Positions 19,751 through 29,387 are shown, numbered from the stretch's first letter. The stretch is 64,000 nucleotides of DNA from Sinorhizobium garamanticum (GCF_029892065.1 NZ_CP120374.1:186001-250000); one strand, 5' to 3'. Numbers and translations: made by a program. The notes: a model not told the origin generated them from the sequence alone.

Positions 19751-20248
19751 GTGACCATTGCCTTGACACTCCAGACATATCTCGATCGCAAGGGCGTCGA
19801 GTATGATCTGGTCGAGCACAGGCCGACCAGATCATCGATGTCTACCGCCCGCGCCTGCCACATCGCGGCCCGCTGCCTGGCCAAAGGCGTCGTGCTGCGA
19901 AGACGCGATGGCTATCTTCTGGCGATCTTGCCGGCCTGCGGCAATGTGCGGCTGAGCAAACTCAAAGCAGCACTCGGCGAGGACCTGACGTTCGCCACGG
20001 AACATGAGCTCGATCAGTTGATCCCCGATTGCGCGCACGGCGCTGTTCCCCCAGTCGGCGACTGCTACGGGCTGGACGCCGTTATCGAGGACAGCGTCTG
20101 CGACCAACCGGAGGTTTACTTCGAGGGCGGCGATCACGCCACCCTCGTCCATATGAGCCAGGCACAGTTCGCGCGGCTCACGCGGGAGGCGCTTCATGAG
20201 AATTTCAGCGCTCGCAACCGGAGCTCCACGCGTTCGGCGATCGAGTGA
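19751..20248 (+). CDS. YbaK/ProX-type aminoacyl-tRNA deacylase domain protein
   Basis: The 165-residue protein is similar to free-standing editing domains that hydrolyse mischarged tRNA. It starts TLQTYLDRKGVEYDLVEHRP, then shows ARCLAKGVVLRRRDGYLLAILPA, where the Lys of the LAKGVVL motif is the usual catalytic residue. VYFEGGDHATLVHMS ends the domain. I choose GTG 19751 behind GGAGGGTGG; ATG 19721 is an alternative. It is followed within 80 nt by glutamine synthetase on the same strand. Substrate tRNA is unknown. Related proteins in stress islands are often annotated as deacetylases, without evidence I can cite. Confidence 0.75.
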   Translation: MTIALTLQTYLDRKGVEYDLVEHRPTRSSMSTARACHIAARCLAKGVVLRRRDGYLLAILPACGNVRLSKLKAALGEDLTFATEHELDQLIPDCAHGAVPPVGDCYGLDAVIEDSVCDQPEVYFEGGDHATLVHMSQAQFARLTREALHENFSARNRSSTRSAIE

Positions 20249-20328
20249 TAAGCGGCCGATCGACGGAAGAAGGCTGGCGGCGCAGCCGGCCTCGTTTCGA
20301 CGGACCGACATGAGGAAGGGAGGCGGCG

Positions 20329-21753
20329 ATGTCTGACAATGGCTACGCCAGCCCGGATGACGTTCTGCGGATGATAAAGGACGGCGAGATCGCGATGATC
20401 GATCTGCGGTTCACAGACCTTCCCGGCCTGTGGCAGCATTTCTCCGTGCCGCCGCGCGCCATCAGCGCGGACAGCTTCGCCAATGGCATCGGCTTCGACG
20501 GCTCGTCCATCCGGGGCTTCCAGGAAATACAGGAAAGCGACATGCTCGTCGTGCCGGATCCGACCACCGCTTTCCTGGACCCGTTCACGGAGGCGCCAAC
20601 GCTTGTCCTGATCTGCAATATTCTCGACCCAGCCAGCGGCCAACCCTATAGCCGGGACCCCCGCTTCATCGCACAAAAGGCCGAAACCTATCTCAAGGCG
20701 ACCGGTATTGGCGATACGGCCTATTTCGGCCCGGAACTCGAGCACTTCGTCTTCAACGGGGTCCATTACGATCAGGGTACCAACTACGGTTACTACGAGA
20801 TCGACGCCGTCGAGGCGAATTGGAAAGCGAGGGATGGAACGGGCCTCGGGCACAAGCTGCGCCCGAAAGAGGGCTACTTCCCCGTCCCGCCTTCCGATAC
20901 CCTTCAGGACGCACGCACCAGAATGGTAACGCTGCTCGAGCGCATTGGCATTGAGGTCGAGGCGCACCACCACGAAGTCGCGACTGGCGGCCAGGGCGAG
21001 ATCGACATGCGCTTTGCGACGCTGACGCGCATGGCCGACAGCGTGATGATCTACAAATTTGTCGTGAAGAATGTCGCGCGCAGCCGCGGCATGACCGCAA
21101 CCTTCATGCCGAAACCCCTGTTCGGGGACAATGGGTCGGGCATGCACGTCCATCAGAGCATCTGGCGGAAAGATCATCCGATCTTTGCCGGCGACGGTTA
21201 TGCCGGTTCCAGCGAAGCGATGCGCTACTATATCGGCGGACTGCTTAAGCACGCGCCGGCACTGCTCGCCATCTGCGCTCCAACCGTCAATTCCTACCGG
21301 CGGCTCGTGCCGGGTTTTGAAGCGCCGGTTAATCTCGGCTATTCGCGGCGCAACCGCTCCGCGGCGTGCCGGATCCCGATGTACTCATCCAACCCCAGGA
21401 GCAAGCGGGTAGAGTTCCGCTGCCCGGATCCCTCCTGCAATCCGTATATGGCCTTCGCCGCCATGCTCATGGCCGGCCTCGACGGTATCCGCAGCCGCAT
21501 CAATCCGGGGGAGCCGATCGACAAGAACCTCTACGACCTGCCCCCGATGGAACGCGCCGCAATCCCATCGACACCGGCCTCGCTCGCCGAGGCTCTCGAT
21601 GCGCTTGAGGCGGACTGCAAGTTCCTGCTTGCAGGAGACGTGTTCACGACGGACGTCCTCGAGACCTATGTGGACTACAAGCGCTCGCACGAGATCACCG
21701 AGATACGCATGCGCCCGCATCCATATGAGTTTGTTCTCTATTATGACGTCTAG
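20329..21753 (+). CDS. Glutamine synthetase, type I (accessory copy)
   Basis: The enzyme makes glutamine from glutamate, ammonia and ATP. The 474-residue sequence has GSI motifs: [12 protein letters not shown], the metal site [26 protein letters not shown], and [16 protein letters not shown] (ATP region NGSGMH). [16 protein letters not shown] and [12 protein letters not shown] follow. Tyr402 in [11 protein letters not shown] corresponds to the adenylylation tyrosine, so control by GlnE is possible. The start follows GGGAGGCGGCG. Rhizobia carry several glutamine synthetases. This one sits in an accessory island rather than beside glnB, so I do not give it the symbol glnA. Confidence 0.9.
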   Translation: MSDNGYASPDDVLRMIKDGEIAMIDLRFTDLPGLWQHFSVPPRAISADSFANGIGFDGSSIRGFQEIQESDMLVVPDPTTAFLDPFTEAPTLVLICNILDPASGQPYSRDPRFIAQKAETYLKATGIGDTAYFGPELEHFVFNGVHYDQGTNYGYYEIDAVEANWKARDGTGLGHKLRPKEGYFPVPPSDTLQDARTRMVTLLERIGIEVEAHHHEVATGGQGEIDMRFATLTRMADSVMIYKFVVKNVARSRGMTATFMPKPLFGDNGSGMHVHQSIWRKDHPIFAGDGYAGSSEAMRYYIGGLLKHAPALLAICAPTVNSYRRLVPGFEAPVNLGYSRRNRSAACRIPMYSSNPRSKRVEFRCPDPSCNPYMAFAAMLMAGLDGIRSRINPGEPIDKNLYDLPPMERAAIPSTPASLAEALDALEADCKFLLAGDVFTTDVLETYVDYKRSHEITEIRMRPHPYEFVLYYDV

Positions 21754-21762
21754 TGGGGGTGC

Positions 21763-21907
21763 ATGCTATGTTTCGAATACACGTGGATCCTGAAGGGAGC
21801 CGCAGTTCGCGAGCAAAATTGCGCCGCCTGCCATAGCCTGGATCACGTCGCGATGAATTCACCCTTACTGGACGAGAAGGGCTGGCGGGCCGAAGTCACC
21901 AAAAGGG
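21763..21907 (+). pseudogene. Cytochrome c remnant
   Basis: Just after the glutamine synthetase stop a short frame reads VREQNCAACHSLDHVAMNSP, then LLDEKGWRAEVTK. CAACH is a c-type haem-attachment motif in a context resembling small sulfite-dehydrogenase-type cytochromes c. No signal peptide precedes it and the frame runs into the archease gene without a Met ligand segment. I read it as the surviving core of a lost cytochrome gene. The archease ribosome site lies at its end. Confidence 0.6.
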
Positions 21908-21913
21908 ATGGCC

Positions 21914-22351
21914 ATGAGCGCGACGGGCACGATATCGGGATTTGGCTGGGAGCATTTCCATCATGACGCCGATATTGGGGTGCGCGGAAGAGGCCGATCC
22001 GTTGCGGAGGCCTTCGAACAGGCCGCAGTGGGCCTGACCCGGATCGTGACCTACAGTCCGATCGTCGTGAATATCCAGCTCGATGTGGAGTGCCGCCAAA
22101 GCGACCTGGAATTGCTCTTCGTGGATTGGCTCGACGCGATTATTTACGAGATGGCGACCCGCAAGATGCTTTTCGGATGCTTTACGGTCCGCACAGACGG
22201 ACGCATACTTAAGGGTACGCTTTGGGGCGAGCCCGTCGACGTGGCGCGGCACGCACCAGCTTGCGAACCGAAGGGTGCCACGCTCACGGCATTGAAGGTG
22301 ACGCGAGACGACAATGGCATCTGGTCCGCACAGTGCGTCATTGACGTATGA
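21914..22351 (+). CDS. Archease
   Basis: Archease is a small metal-binding protein that accelerates guanylylation of RtcB and lets the ligase turn over many times. The 145-residue sequence has HFHHDADIGVRGRGRSVAEA at the N-terminus with the conserved metal Asp and His, DLELLFVDWLDAIIYE in the middle, and the C-terminal KVTRDDNGIWSAQCVIDV ending in an acidic residue pair as in the family. ATG 21914 is 8 nt from AAAGGG; ATG 21908 is too close. It is 9 nt upstream of rtcB, forming the known archease-RtcB pair. Confidence 0.9.
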   Translation: MSATGTISGFGWEHFHHDADIGVRGRGRSVAEAFEQAAVGLTRIVTYSPIVVNIQLDVECRQSDLELLFVDWLDAIIYEMATRKMLFGCFTVRTDGRILKGTLWGEPVDVARHAPACEPKGATLTALKVTRDDNGIWSAQCVIDV

Positions 22352-22360
22352 GGCGCTTCG

Positions 22361-23791
22361 ATGGATCCGGCAAACTTCACCCAGATTGGTCCGGTTATGT
22401 GGCGCATCGAGCCGACGGGAGCGATGCGCGTGCCGGCGATCATCTTCGCGGACGAGGAACTCATCCGCGGAATGGACGACAGGGTCGCCCTGCAGGCCTG
22501 CAATGTTGCGACCCTGCCGGGGATCGTGTCTGCCTCCTTCGCGATGCCCGATGCGCATTGGGGCTATGGATTTCCGATTGGCGGTGTCGCCGCCTTCGAT
22601 CCGGAGAAGGGAGGCGTGGTCTCCGCCGGCGGCGTCGGCTTCGATATCTCCTGCGGTGTGCGGACGATGCTCACCAGCCTCTCGGTCAAGGATATTCTGC
22701 CGGTGCAAGAGGCCCTGGCCGAGTCTCTGTTCCGGCAAATCCCCGCCGGCGCCGGAAGCCGGGGGAAGATCACGCTCGATGATGCCGAGATGGAAGCGAT
22801 GCTGGTCGGTGGAGCGCGCTGGGCTGTCGAGCAGGGCTGGGGCGAAGAGCGCGACCTGGAACGCATCGAAGAGGGCGGCCGGATGGAAGACGCCAGGCCG
22901 CACTACGTCTCCGATCGCGCAAAGAATCGCCAGCGGCGGGAGATGGGCACATTGGGCTCCGGCAACCACTATCTCGAGGTGCAGGCGGTGGAGCAGATTT
23001 TCGATGAAGAGGCCGCCGCCGCATACGGCCTGCGCCCCGATGGCGTCGTTGTCACGATTCATTGCGGCTCGCGCGGACTCGGCCACCAGATCGGCAGCGA
23101 GTTCCTGAAGGAAATGGCAAGCACGGCGCCGGAGGCGGGAATCATCCTTCCGGACCGTGAGTTGGCCTGTGCGCCGATCAAATCGGAGCTCGGGGAGCGG
23201 TACCTTGGGGCGATGCGCGCGGGGATCAATTGCGCACTCGCGAATCGGGAGATCCTTGGTGATCTTAGCCGGCGGGTCTTTGGCCACCATTTTCCGGGGA
23301 CGCGTCTCGACCTTCTGTTCGACGTCTCGCACAACACTTGCAAGCCTGAGACCCACGAGGTCGACGGCAAGCGCCGCGAACTTTTCGTCCACCGCAAGGG
23401 CGCAACCCGCTCGCTCGGTGCCGGCAATCCCAGCCTTCCGCGAGCATTTCATGCCGTCGGTCAGCCGGTCCTCATCGGTGGCAGCATGGGCACCAGTTCC
23501 TATGTGCTGGCCGGCGAGCCGACGAGCGAGGAGAAGGCATTCTCGTCCGCGTGCCATGGAGCCGGCAGAGCCATGTCACGACACGCGGCGCTCAAACAAT
23601 GGAGCGGCCGGCAAATTGTCGACGAGCTTGCGGCGCGAGGAATCCTGGTTCGCAGCCCCTCCGACCGCGGTGTGGCAGAAGAAGCACCGGGCGCCTACAA
23701 GGATGTCGAGGCCGTGGTGCTAGCGGCCGAGCGGGCCGGCCTTGCGCGGCGCGTGGCGCGCATGCGGCCGCTCATATGCATCAAGGGCTGA
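22361..23791 (+). CDS. rtcB: RNA-splicing ligase RtcB
   Basis: RtcB joins RNA 2',3'-cyclic phosphate or 3'-phosphate ends to 5'-OH ends using GTP and Mn2+. The 476-residue protein is full length. Metal and catalytic motifs are present: AMPDAHWGYGFPIGGVAAF, GVGFDISCGVRT with metal Cys, GSGNHYLEVQ, TIHCGSRGLGHQIG, FDVSHNTCKPE, VHRKGATRS, GSMGTSSYVLAG and CHGAGRAMSR with the guanylylated His. Bacterial RtcB systems often have a divergent RtcR activator and RtcA cyclase; neither is here. Pairing with archease and a non-RtcR context suggest a different control or job, for instance tRNA or rRNA repair. Confidence 0.95.
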   Translation: MDPANFTQIGPVMWRIEPTGAMRVPAIIFADEELIRGMDDRVALQACNVATLPGIVSASFAMPDAHWGYGFPIGGVAAFDPEKGGVVSAGGVGFDISCGVRTMLTSLSVKDILPVQEALAESLFRQIPAGAGSRGKITLDDAEMEAMLVGGARWAVEQGWGEERDLERIEEGGRMEDARPHYVSDRAKNRQRREMGTLGSGNHYLEVQAVEQIFDEEAAAAYGLRPDGVVVTIHCGSRGLGHQIGSEFLKEMASTAPEAGIILPDRELACAPIKSELGERYLGAMRAGINCALANREILGDLSRRVFGHHFPGTRLDLLFDVSHNTCKPETHEVDGKRRELFVHRKGATRSLGAGNPSLPRAFHAVGQPVLIGGSMGTSSYVLAGEPTSEEKAFSSACHGAGRAMSRHAALKQWSGRQIVDELAARGILVRSPSDRGVAEEAPGAYKDVEAVVLAAERAGLARRVARMRPLICIKG

Positions 23792-24261
23792 TCTTCCTTT
23801 GAAGGGCGAATTTCGTCCGCAGACAGTGTGTGTCTTCGAGCTTCATGCGGCCAGCGCCGCTGTATTCAAAGTGTTCCATGTCAAAGGCAAAAGGCGCTTT
23901 CTCTCCTTCAATCCGGAAACCGACCCTCGACGAAACCGATGCCAGGATCCGGACGGCGCTCGCCAGCACGCTTTACAAGCATTGCGATGTTAACCCGGCA
24001 TCTAGCGGTGAAGGCTGGGCAGCCTTCGCGTGAAGCTCCGGTCAGTGACTGGACCCTATTCTCGGCTTTGACTTCATGCCACGCATTCCCGACCTCGTCG
24101 GGCGCTGCCTCTATCGGTTCGGGGTCGACGGATAGGTGCGCGAGACCGCGCGGGGCAAACGGGCGCCAACCTTTCGGCGCCAGCACACAGGTGCTATCCT
24201 TCCAATTTGGCTTGGGATCCACGGCTTCCTTAAGCCACAGAAATGACCTGGGAGGCAGCCT
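23792..24261. other. Intergenic region, no confident gene
   Basis: This 470-base gap between rtcB and the acetyl-CoA-synthetase-like gene has short frames on both strands (for example 23781-23969 on minus and 23830-24033 on plus), with no ribosome sites or recognised motifs. It may hold a promoter for the downstream gene. Decayed sequence is possible. Confidence 0.4.
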
Positions 24262-26292
24262 ATGTCACAGGAAAGAGCCGCAGACGTGTCCGAGGCCGAG
24301 ATCGCCGTCCACTGGCAGGAAGAGGATTACGTCAAACCATCGGAGAAATTCATTGCGCAGGCGAACCTGACCGACAGGACGGTCCTGGAACGGTTCAGCC
24401 TCGACAACTTCCCTGATTGCTTCAAGGAGCACGCCGATCTTCTCGACTGGTACAGACCTTGGGACACCACGCTTGACACGAGCAAACCGCCGTTCTGGCG
24501 ATGGTTTGTCGGCGGCAAGATCAACGCGAGTTACAACTGCATAGATCGCCACCTCGCCAAGCACAGGAACAAGACTGCAATCCACTTTGTCCCCGAAGCG
24601 GAGCAGGAAGCGATCCAGCACGTTACCTACCAGGAACTCTACGTGCGCGTGAACGAGGTCGCGGCGCTGTTGCGAGACTTCTGCGGGCTGAAACGGGGCG
24701 ATCGAGTGACGCTGCACATGCCGATGGTGGCCGAGCTTCCGATCACGATGCTTGCTTGCGCCAGGCTCGGCGTCATTCACTCGCAAGTGTTCAGCGGCTT
24801 TAGCGGCAAGGCGACGGCAGACCGCATTGTCGATGCCGAGAGCCAGGTGCTGATCACGATGGATGGCTACTACCGTGGCGGCCAGCTTCTCGATCACAAG
24901 CAAAAAGCGGATGTCGCTGTCAGGGAGGCGAAGAAGGAGGGCTTGTCGGTTGACAAGGTGCTGGTCTGGCAAAGGCACCCGGGCAAATATTCCAGTGCAA
25001 CGCCCTTGGTAAAGGGCCGAGATTTCATCATGAACGAGGTGTTGTCGGGTTACCGGCGCCGCACGATCGACCCGGTCGAGATGCCGGCCGAGGATCCGCT
25101 GTTCCTGATGTACACCAGCGGCACCACCGGGAAGCCGAAGGGCTGTCAGCACAGCACGGGCGGATATCTGTCCTATGTCGCGGGGACGTCGAAATACATT
25201 CAGGACATCCATCCGGAGGATGTCTACTGGTGCATGGCCGATATCGGCTGGATCACCGGTCATTCCTATATCGTCTACGGCCCGCTGGCGCTCGCTGCCT
25301 CCTCGGTCGTGTTCGAGGGCCTTCCCACCTATCCCGATGCCGGACGTCCCTGGCGCATTGCGGAAGAACTTGGGGTTAACATCTTTCACACTTCGCCGAC
25401 GGCGATACGGGCGCTGCGGCGTGCAGGCCCCGACGAGCCGCGGAAATACGATCACCATTTCAAGCATATGACGACTGTCGGCGAGCCCATCGAGCCGGCG
25501 GTTTGGCGGTGGTACTACGACGTCGTGGGCAAGGGCGAGGCGGTCATCGTCGACACCTGGTGGCAAACGGAGAACGGCGGCTTCCTGTGTAGCACCATTC
25601 CTGCGCTTCACCCGATGAAGCCGGGAAGCGCAGGGCCCGGCCTACCGGGCATTCATCCGATCATCTATGACGAAGTTGGCAACGAGATTCCACCGCGCTC
25701 CGGCCGTGCGGGAAACATCTGCATCCAGAACCCCTGGCCGGGCGGTTTTCAGACGATCTGGCGGGACCCGGATCGCTTCGTCGAACAATACTATGCGCGT
25801 TACTGCAAGGACCGGGGGAGCCATGACTGGCGCGACTGGCCGTATATGGCTGGCGACGGCGCGTTGCAGGCGGCCGACGGCTACTATCGCATCCTCGGCC
25901 GCATAGACGACGTCATCAATGTGGCTGGGCATCGGCTCGGGACCAAGGAAATCGAGTCCGCCAGTCTGCTGATTGAGGAGGTCGCCGAGGCTGCGGTCGT
26001 CCCCGCCAGAGACGAGATCAAGGGCACGGTGCCCGACCTCTATGTCTCGCTGAAGCCCGGCCTCGCCGCGAGCGGGGCCATTCGCAAGCGCGTGGAGGAT
26101 TCCGTGATCCGTGAGATCGGGCCGATTGCTCGGCCGCGCCGTGTCGTGATCGTCCCCGACATGCCGAAGACCCGCTCCGGCAAGATCATGCGGCGCGTGC
26201 TCAGGGCGATCTCGAACGATGAGGATGCCGGCGACATCTCGACGCTCGCCAATCCCGAGGTCGTTGACGAGATTCGAAAGATAAAGGTCTAG
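24262..26292 (+). CDS. Acetyl-CoA synthetase-like AMP-forming acyl-CoA ligase
   Basis: The enzyme activates a short carboxylate (acetate or similar) through an adenylate to its CoA thioester. The 676-residue protein has the Acs N-terminal cap (PPFWRWFVGGKINASYNCIDR), the ATP loop YTSGTTGKPKGCQHS, DIGWITGHSYIVYGPL, TWWQTENGGF, and RIDDVINVAGHRLGTKEIES. C-terminal MPKTRSGKIMRRVLR carries the catalytic Lys usually controlled by acetylation. It is longer than many Acs at the N-terminus and differs enough from housekeeping Acs that the substrate is open (acetate or propionate). The start follows CTGGGAGG. Confidence 0.85.
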   Translation: MSQERAADVSEAEIAVHWQEEDYVKPSEKFIAQANLTDRTVLERFSLDNFPDCFKEHADLLDWYRPWDTTLDTSKPPFWRWFVGGKINASYNCIDRHLAKHRNKTAIHFVPEAEQEAIQHVTYQELYVRVNEVAALLRDFCGLKRGDRVTLHMPMVAELPITMLACARLGVIHSQVFSGFSGKATADRIVDAESQVLITMDGYYRGGQLLDHKQKADVAVREAKKEGLSVDKVLVWQRHPGKYSSATPLVKGRDFIMNEVLSGYRRRTIDPVEMPAEDPLFLMYTSGTTGKPKGCQHSTGGYLSYVAGTSKYIQDIHPEDVYWCMADIGWITGHSYIVYGPLALAASSVVFEGLPTYPDAGRPWRIAEELGVNIFHTSPTAIRALRRAGPDEPRKYDHHFKHMTTVGEPIEPAVWRWYYDVVGKGEAVIVDTWWQTENGGFLCSTIPALHPMKPGSAGPGLPGIHPIIYDEVGNEIPPRSGRAGNICIQNPWPGGFQTIWRDPDRFVEQYYARYCKDRGSHDWRDWPYMAGDGALQAADGYYRILGRIDDVINVAGHRLGTKEIESASLLIEEVAEAAVVPARDEIKGTVPDLYVSLKPGLAASGAIRKRVEDSVIREIGPIARPRRVVIVPDMPKTRSGKIMRRVLRAISNDEDAGDISTLANPEVVDEIRKIKV

Positions 26293-26389
26293 CCACGAAG
26301 CCATGGAATGGCGTTCGGGGAGGAGTCCCACGCCGGAGTGATCAGGCTTTTTGCTGATACCGGGCTGATGAGGTGAGGAGTCCAACAAA

Positions 26390-26614
26390 ATGGTCGAGCG
26401 TATTCGATCATTGCTGGCGAGGTTCCCCGAGGATGAAGAGATCGTCCGCCGGCTGGCCGCGACGGACGCGCGCTTCAATGCGCTTTGTGACGAGTACCGC
26501 AAGATTGTCGATCTCCTCGATACCTGCGAGGCGCAGGTGGCACGGCTCAGGGAGCACAGGGCTTTGCTGGAGGATGAGCTGCTCACGCGCATTGAGGGAC
26601 ATCAGCCGCTGTAA
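26390..26614 (+). CDS. Small YdcH/DUF465-like helical protein
   Basis: The 74-residue protein begins at ATG 26390 behind TGAGGAG. It carries RRLAATDARFNALCDEYRKI followed by a long charged helix (ARLREHRALLEDELLTRIEG), the pattern of the YdcH/SlyX-like small coiled-coil family. No enzyme motif is present. Its place about 100 nt after the acyl-CoA ligase suggests the same transcript. Function unknown. Confidence 0.6.
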   Translation: MVERIRSLLARFPEDEEIVRRLAATDARFNALCDEYRKIVDLLDTCEAQVARLREHRALLEDELLTRIEGHQPL

Positions 26615-26936
26615 CGCCAAGCAAGTGCGACGCAGCAGCCGGGTTGGTCCTTCTTGCGTTGACACACCTGATACCGGGATCCGGTCAGCAAACAGCCGAG
26701 ACGCCTCCCGAACCGACACCTGCGCCGCCGGCCCCTCAAGCGACGAACCCGCGCCTTCTACGCCAGCGCCTGACGATGCAGCAGGGCTTGGCTGCCGAGC
26801 GGTTGACAGAGGCATGCAGATCGGCGTGAGATGGCTTGAGAACTGTGGCTCCGCGGCGATCCACGACCCCGAGATTTCATCAGGAAAGAGATCCGGTTGG
26901 TTCGGGCGGAGCTCTTCACATTCTGCGGAGCAGTAT
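26615..26936 (+). other. Spacer before the MBL-fold gene
   Basis: These 322 bases hold one short proline-rich frame (26644-26829, TTG start, no ribosome site), which I do not call. There are TTGACA hexamers near 26658 and 26802, which could be -35 elements for the downstream gene, but good -10 partners were not clear. Much of the stretch reads like degraded coding sequence. Confidence 0.35.
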
Positions 26937-27941
26937 GTGGTATTGCTTGTTCAACCCAGGTTGGTCAATGAGCCTTTCGGCGATGCAGGCCTCCTGCTTG
27001 ATTTCAGTTTCGGGTCGCGCGCCATACTTTTCGATCTTGGCGACCTGGCTCCGCTTCCGGCTGGTACAATTTCCAGGATCCGCCAGGCATTCGTGTCACA
27101 CCTGCACATGGATCACTTTGCGGGCTTTGACAGGATACTCCGTCTGCTCCTTAACCGGACGGCAGAGCTGCAGATATTCGGCTCTCCCGGTCTAACAGAT
27201 GCCGTTGAGGCAAAGCTGCGAGCCTACACGTGGAATCTTCTGAATGAGACGTCCGAGGACTTCTCGATTATCGCCGCAGAGTGGAATCTCAAAGACGAGG
27301 TGACGCAGTCGCGGTTCAAGGCACGCAATAGATTCGGTCGCGAGCCACTCGGGGTGGTGACGCTGACGTCCCAACGTCTCTTGGTGGAGCCCGACTTCTA
27401 CGTCGAGGCGGTCGAGCTCGATCATGGGATCCCATGTTTGGCATTCGCGTTTCAGGAGAACATAAAGGTAAACGTGCACAAGGCGCGGTTGAATGAGCTT
27501 GGTCTCCCGACCGGGCCTTGGCTGACCGAGGCCAAACAGCTCGTGCGGTCTCACGCGGATCCGGGCGCAATCGTCAAAATTCCGGGGCACGGCGACATGA
27601 AACTTGGTGATCTTCTTAGTGCCAAGGCACTCGTCACCGGTCCCGGAGAGCGTATCTGCTACGCAACGGACCTGGCATTCACTGACGCGAACCTGTCGCG
27701 CTTGCTCGCCTTAGCGGAAGGGTCGGACTACCTCTTCATCGAGGGCGGCTTCCTTGATGAGGACAAGGCCATCGCAGCGTCCAAGAGGCATCTGACGGCA
27801 TCTCAGGCGGGAAGGATCGCCGCAGCCGCACGCGTTTCAAGATGCGTTCCCATGCATTTCTCCCCCCGCTATCTCGGTCGAGAGCAATTGTTGTTGGATG
27901 AGTTTCAGAGGGGACTCACTACAGGACTCACCACCCTCTGA
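26937..27941 (+). CDS. RNase Z-like metallo-beta-lactamase-fold protein
   Basis: The 334-residue protein starts at GTG 26937 behind GCGGAG. It opens with VQPRLVNEPFGDAGLLLDF and LFDLGDL, then the zinc motif HLHMDHFAGFD (His55, His57, Asp59, His60). Further metal-site segments are CYATDLAFTDAN and CVPMHFSPRYLG. It resembles the RNase Z/ElaC branch, which trims tRNA 3' ends, but is annotated variably as ribonuclease Z or MBL-fold hydrolase. Presence beside RtcB, archease and a tRNA-deacylase-like protein makes an RNA substrate plausible, though this is inference. The same frame extends upstream to 26373 without support. Confidence 0.8.
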   Translation: MVLLVQPRLVNEPFGDAGLLLDFSFGSRAILFDLGDLAPLPAGTISRIRQAFVSHLHMDHFAGFDRILRLLLNRTAELQIFGSPGLTDAVEAKLRAYTWNLLNETSEDFSIIAAEWNLKDEVTQSRFKARNRFGREPLGVVTLTSQRLLVEPDFYVEAVELDHGIPCLAFAFQENIKVNVHKARLNELGLPTGPWLTEAKQLVRSHADPGAIVKIPGHGDMKLGDLLSAKALVTGPGERICYATDLAFTDANLSRLLALAEGSDYLFIEGGFLDEDKAIAASKRHLTASQAGRIAAAARVSRCVPMHFSPRYLGREQLLLDEFQRGLTTGLTTL

Positions 27942-28108
27942 CTAGCAATCACTCTTCGGCTACTGCGCCTGCGGGGTGCCATGTCCGCCATGCTATCTTC
28001 GGGAAACGAATACGAACAGCAATCGCAGGCGCCGTTCCGATCAACCCAGAAATTCGCTGCAGTCGTTCCTCCGCCGACGGGCGGCGTTCAGCCGTTTTCG
28101 CTGGCTGG

Positions 28109-29248
28109 TCAAGCCGGCGCCGTTGGCGCGATGCGCACCGGCCGGCGATAGGCGCCCCAGTCACCCGGCTGCGGCTCGAACACGCCCGGGCAAGGCGTGC
28201 CGCAGCGGTGGCAGCGGCCCTTGGCGTCGAGAGCCCAGGACAGCAAGTGGTACCAGTCGCGGGCGATGAGGCATGCGCCGCAGGCATGGCACCAGGTGCT
28301 GCCGCCGACGTCATCGTGCACGTTACCGCAGTAGACGTAACGCAGCCCGTTTTGGAGGCCGATCCGGCGCGCCCGTGTCAGCGTCTCGGGCGCGGTGGGC
28401 GGCTTGTCCATCATCTTCCAGTCGGGATGGAAGGCCGTAAAGTGAAGCGGCACATCCGGGCCAAGTTCTTCCATGATCCATTGCGTCAGCGCGTCAATCT
28501 CCGCCTCGGAATCGTTTTCACCGGGAATGATCAGCGTCGTGATCTCGAACCATATCGAGGTCTCGCGCTTGAGATAAACAAGCGTTTCGAGCACCGGCGA
28601 AAGATGGCCGCTGCAGACGCGCTGGTAAAAGCGCTCGGTGAAAGCCTTGAGATCAACATTGGCCGCATCCATGTGGCGGTAGAATTCGCTGCGTGGTTCT
28701 GAGCAGACATAGCCGGCCGTGACCGCGACGCTTTTGATCCCCCGCTCGCGGCAGGCATCGGCGACGTCGATGGCGTATTCATGGAAAATGACGGGGTCGT
28801 TGTAGGTGAAGGCAACGCTGCGGCAGCTGAGATCCGCCGCAGTACGGGCGATCACCGCGGGGGACGCCGCGTCGGCAAGCGTGTCGATCGCGCGAGACTT
28901 GCTGATGTCCCAATTCTGGCAGAACCGGCAGGCAAGATTGCAGCCGGCCGTGCCGAACGACAGGACGGCGGTGCCCGGCAGAAAATGGTTGAGCGGCTTC
29001 TTCTCGATCGGATCCACGCAGAAGCCGCTGGAGCGGCCGTAGGTCGTCAGCACCATCCGGTCGTCCCGGCGAGCGCGGACAAAGCAGAGCCCCCGTTGCC
29101 CCTCATGCAACTTGCAAAATCGCGGACAGAGGTCGCACTGGACGCGCCCGTCGGCGAGCGCGTGCCAATAGCGGCCTGGCACAATGGAGGCGTCCCCCGG
29201 CTGCAATTCCGGGCGGATAGCGGTTGTGGCGTTGGGGATCGAGAACAT
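28109..29248 (-). CDS. amrS: AmmeMemoRadiSam system radical SAM enzyme
   Basis: The 379-residue protein has the 4Fe-4S motif CNLACRFC (Cys103, Cys107, Cys110) within FGTAGCNLACRFCQNWDIS, GYVCSEPRSEFYRH, and a C-terminal zinc-ribbon-like part (CHACGACLIARD, CHRCGTPC). N-terminal CDLCPRFC is also typical. Family members occur with AMMECR1 and Memo domain proteins, forming a conserved module of unknown reaction related to pyruvate-formate-lyase activases. Neither partner is within this window. No signal peptide, so cytoplasmic. It faces the MBL-fold gene convergently. Confidence 0.85.
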   Translation of the reverse strand: MFSIPNATTAIRPELQPGDASIVPGRYWHALADGRVQCDLCPRFCKLHEGQRGLCFVRARRDDRMVLTTYGRSSGFCVDPIEKKPLNHFLPGTAVLSFGTAGCNLACRFCQNWDISKSRAIDTLADAASPAVIARTAADLSCRSVAFTYNDPVIFHEYAIDVADACRERGIKSVAVTAGYVCSEPRSEFYRHMDAANVDLKAFTERFYQRVCSGHLSPVLETLVYLKRETSIWFEITTLIIPGENDSEAEIDALTQWIMEELGPDVPLHFTAFHPDWKMMDKPPTAPETLTRARRIGLQNGLRYVYCGNVHDDVGGSTWCHACGACLIARDWYHLLSWALDAKGRCHRCGTPCPGVFEPQPGDWGAYRRPVRIAPTAPA

Positions 29249-29387
29249 GCTCGCATGATAGACCTGTCACGGCATCGTTCAATGGGTTGTGCCCGCTCCC
29301 GCAGGAGCACCTGATCGCCGCGGGTGCGGAAGAAGCGCTCGCCGGCTCCTGGGGAAGGAGACGAAAGCGAGCGCTTTGGCCGCATCT

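Noticed and set aside
21896..23557. 553-codon frame antisense to archease and rtcB
   Set aside because: No domain or start signal; the plus-strand genes explain the region fully.
23781..23969. 62-codon minus-strand frame after rtcB
   Set aside because: No ribosome site or motif; a competing plus-strand frame is equally likely, so neither is called.
26644..26829. Short proline-rich frame with a hydrophobic start (TTG)
   Set aside because: No ribosome site, rare start codon and no recognised family; it may be decayed sequence.
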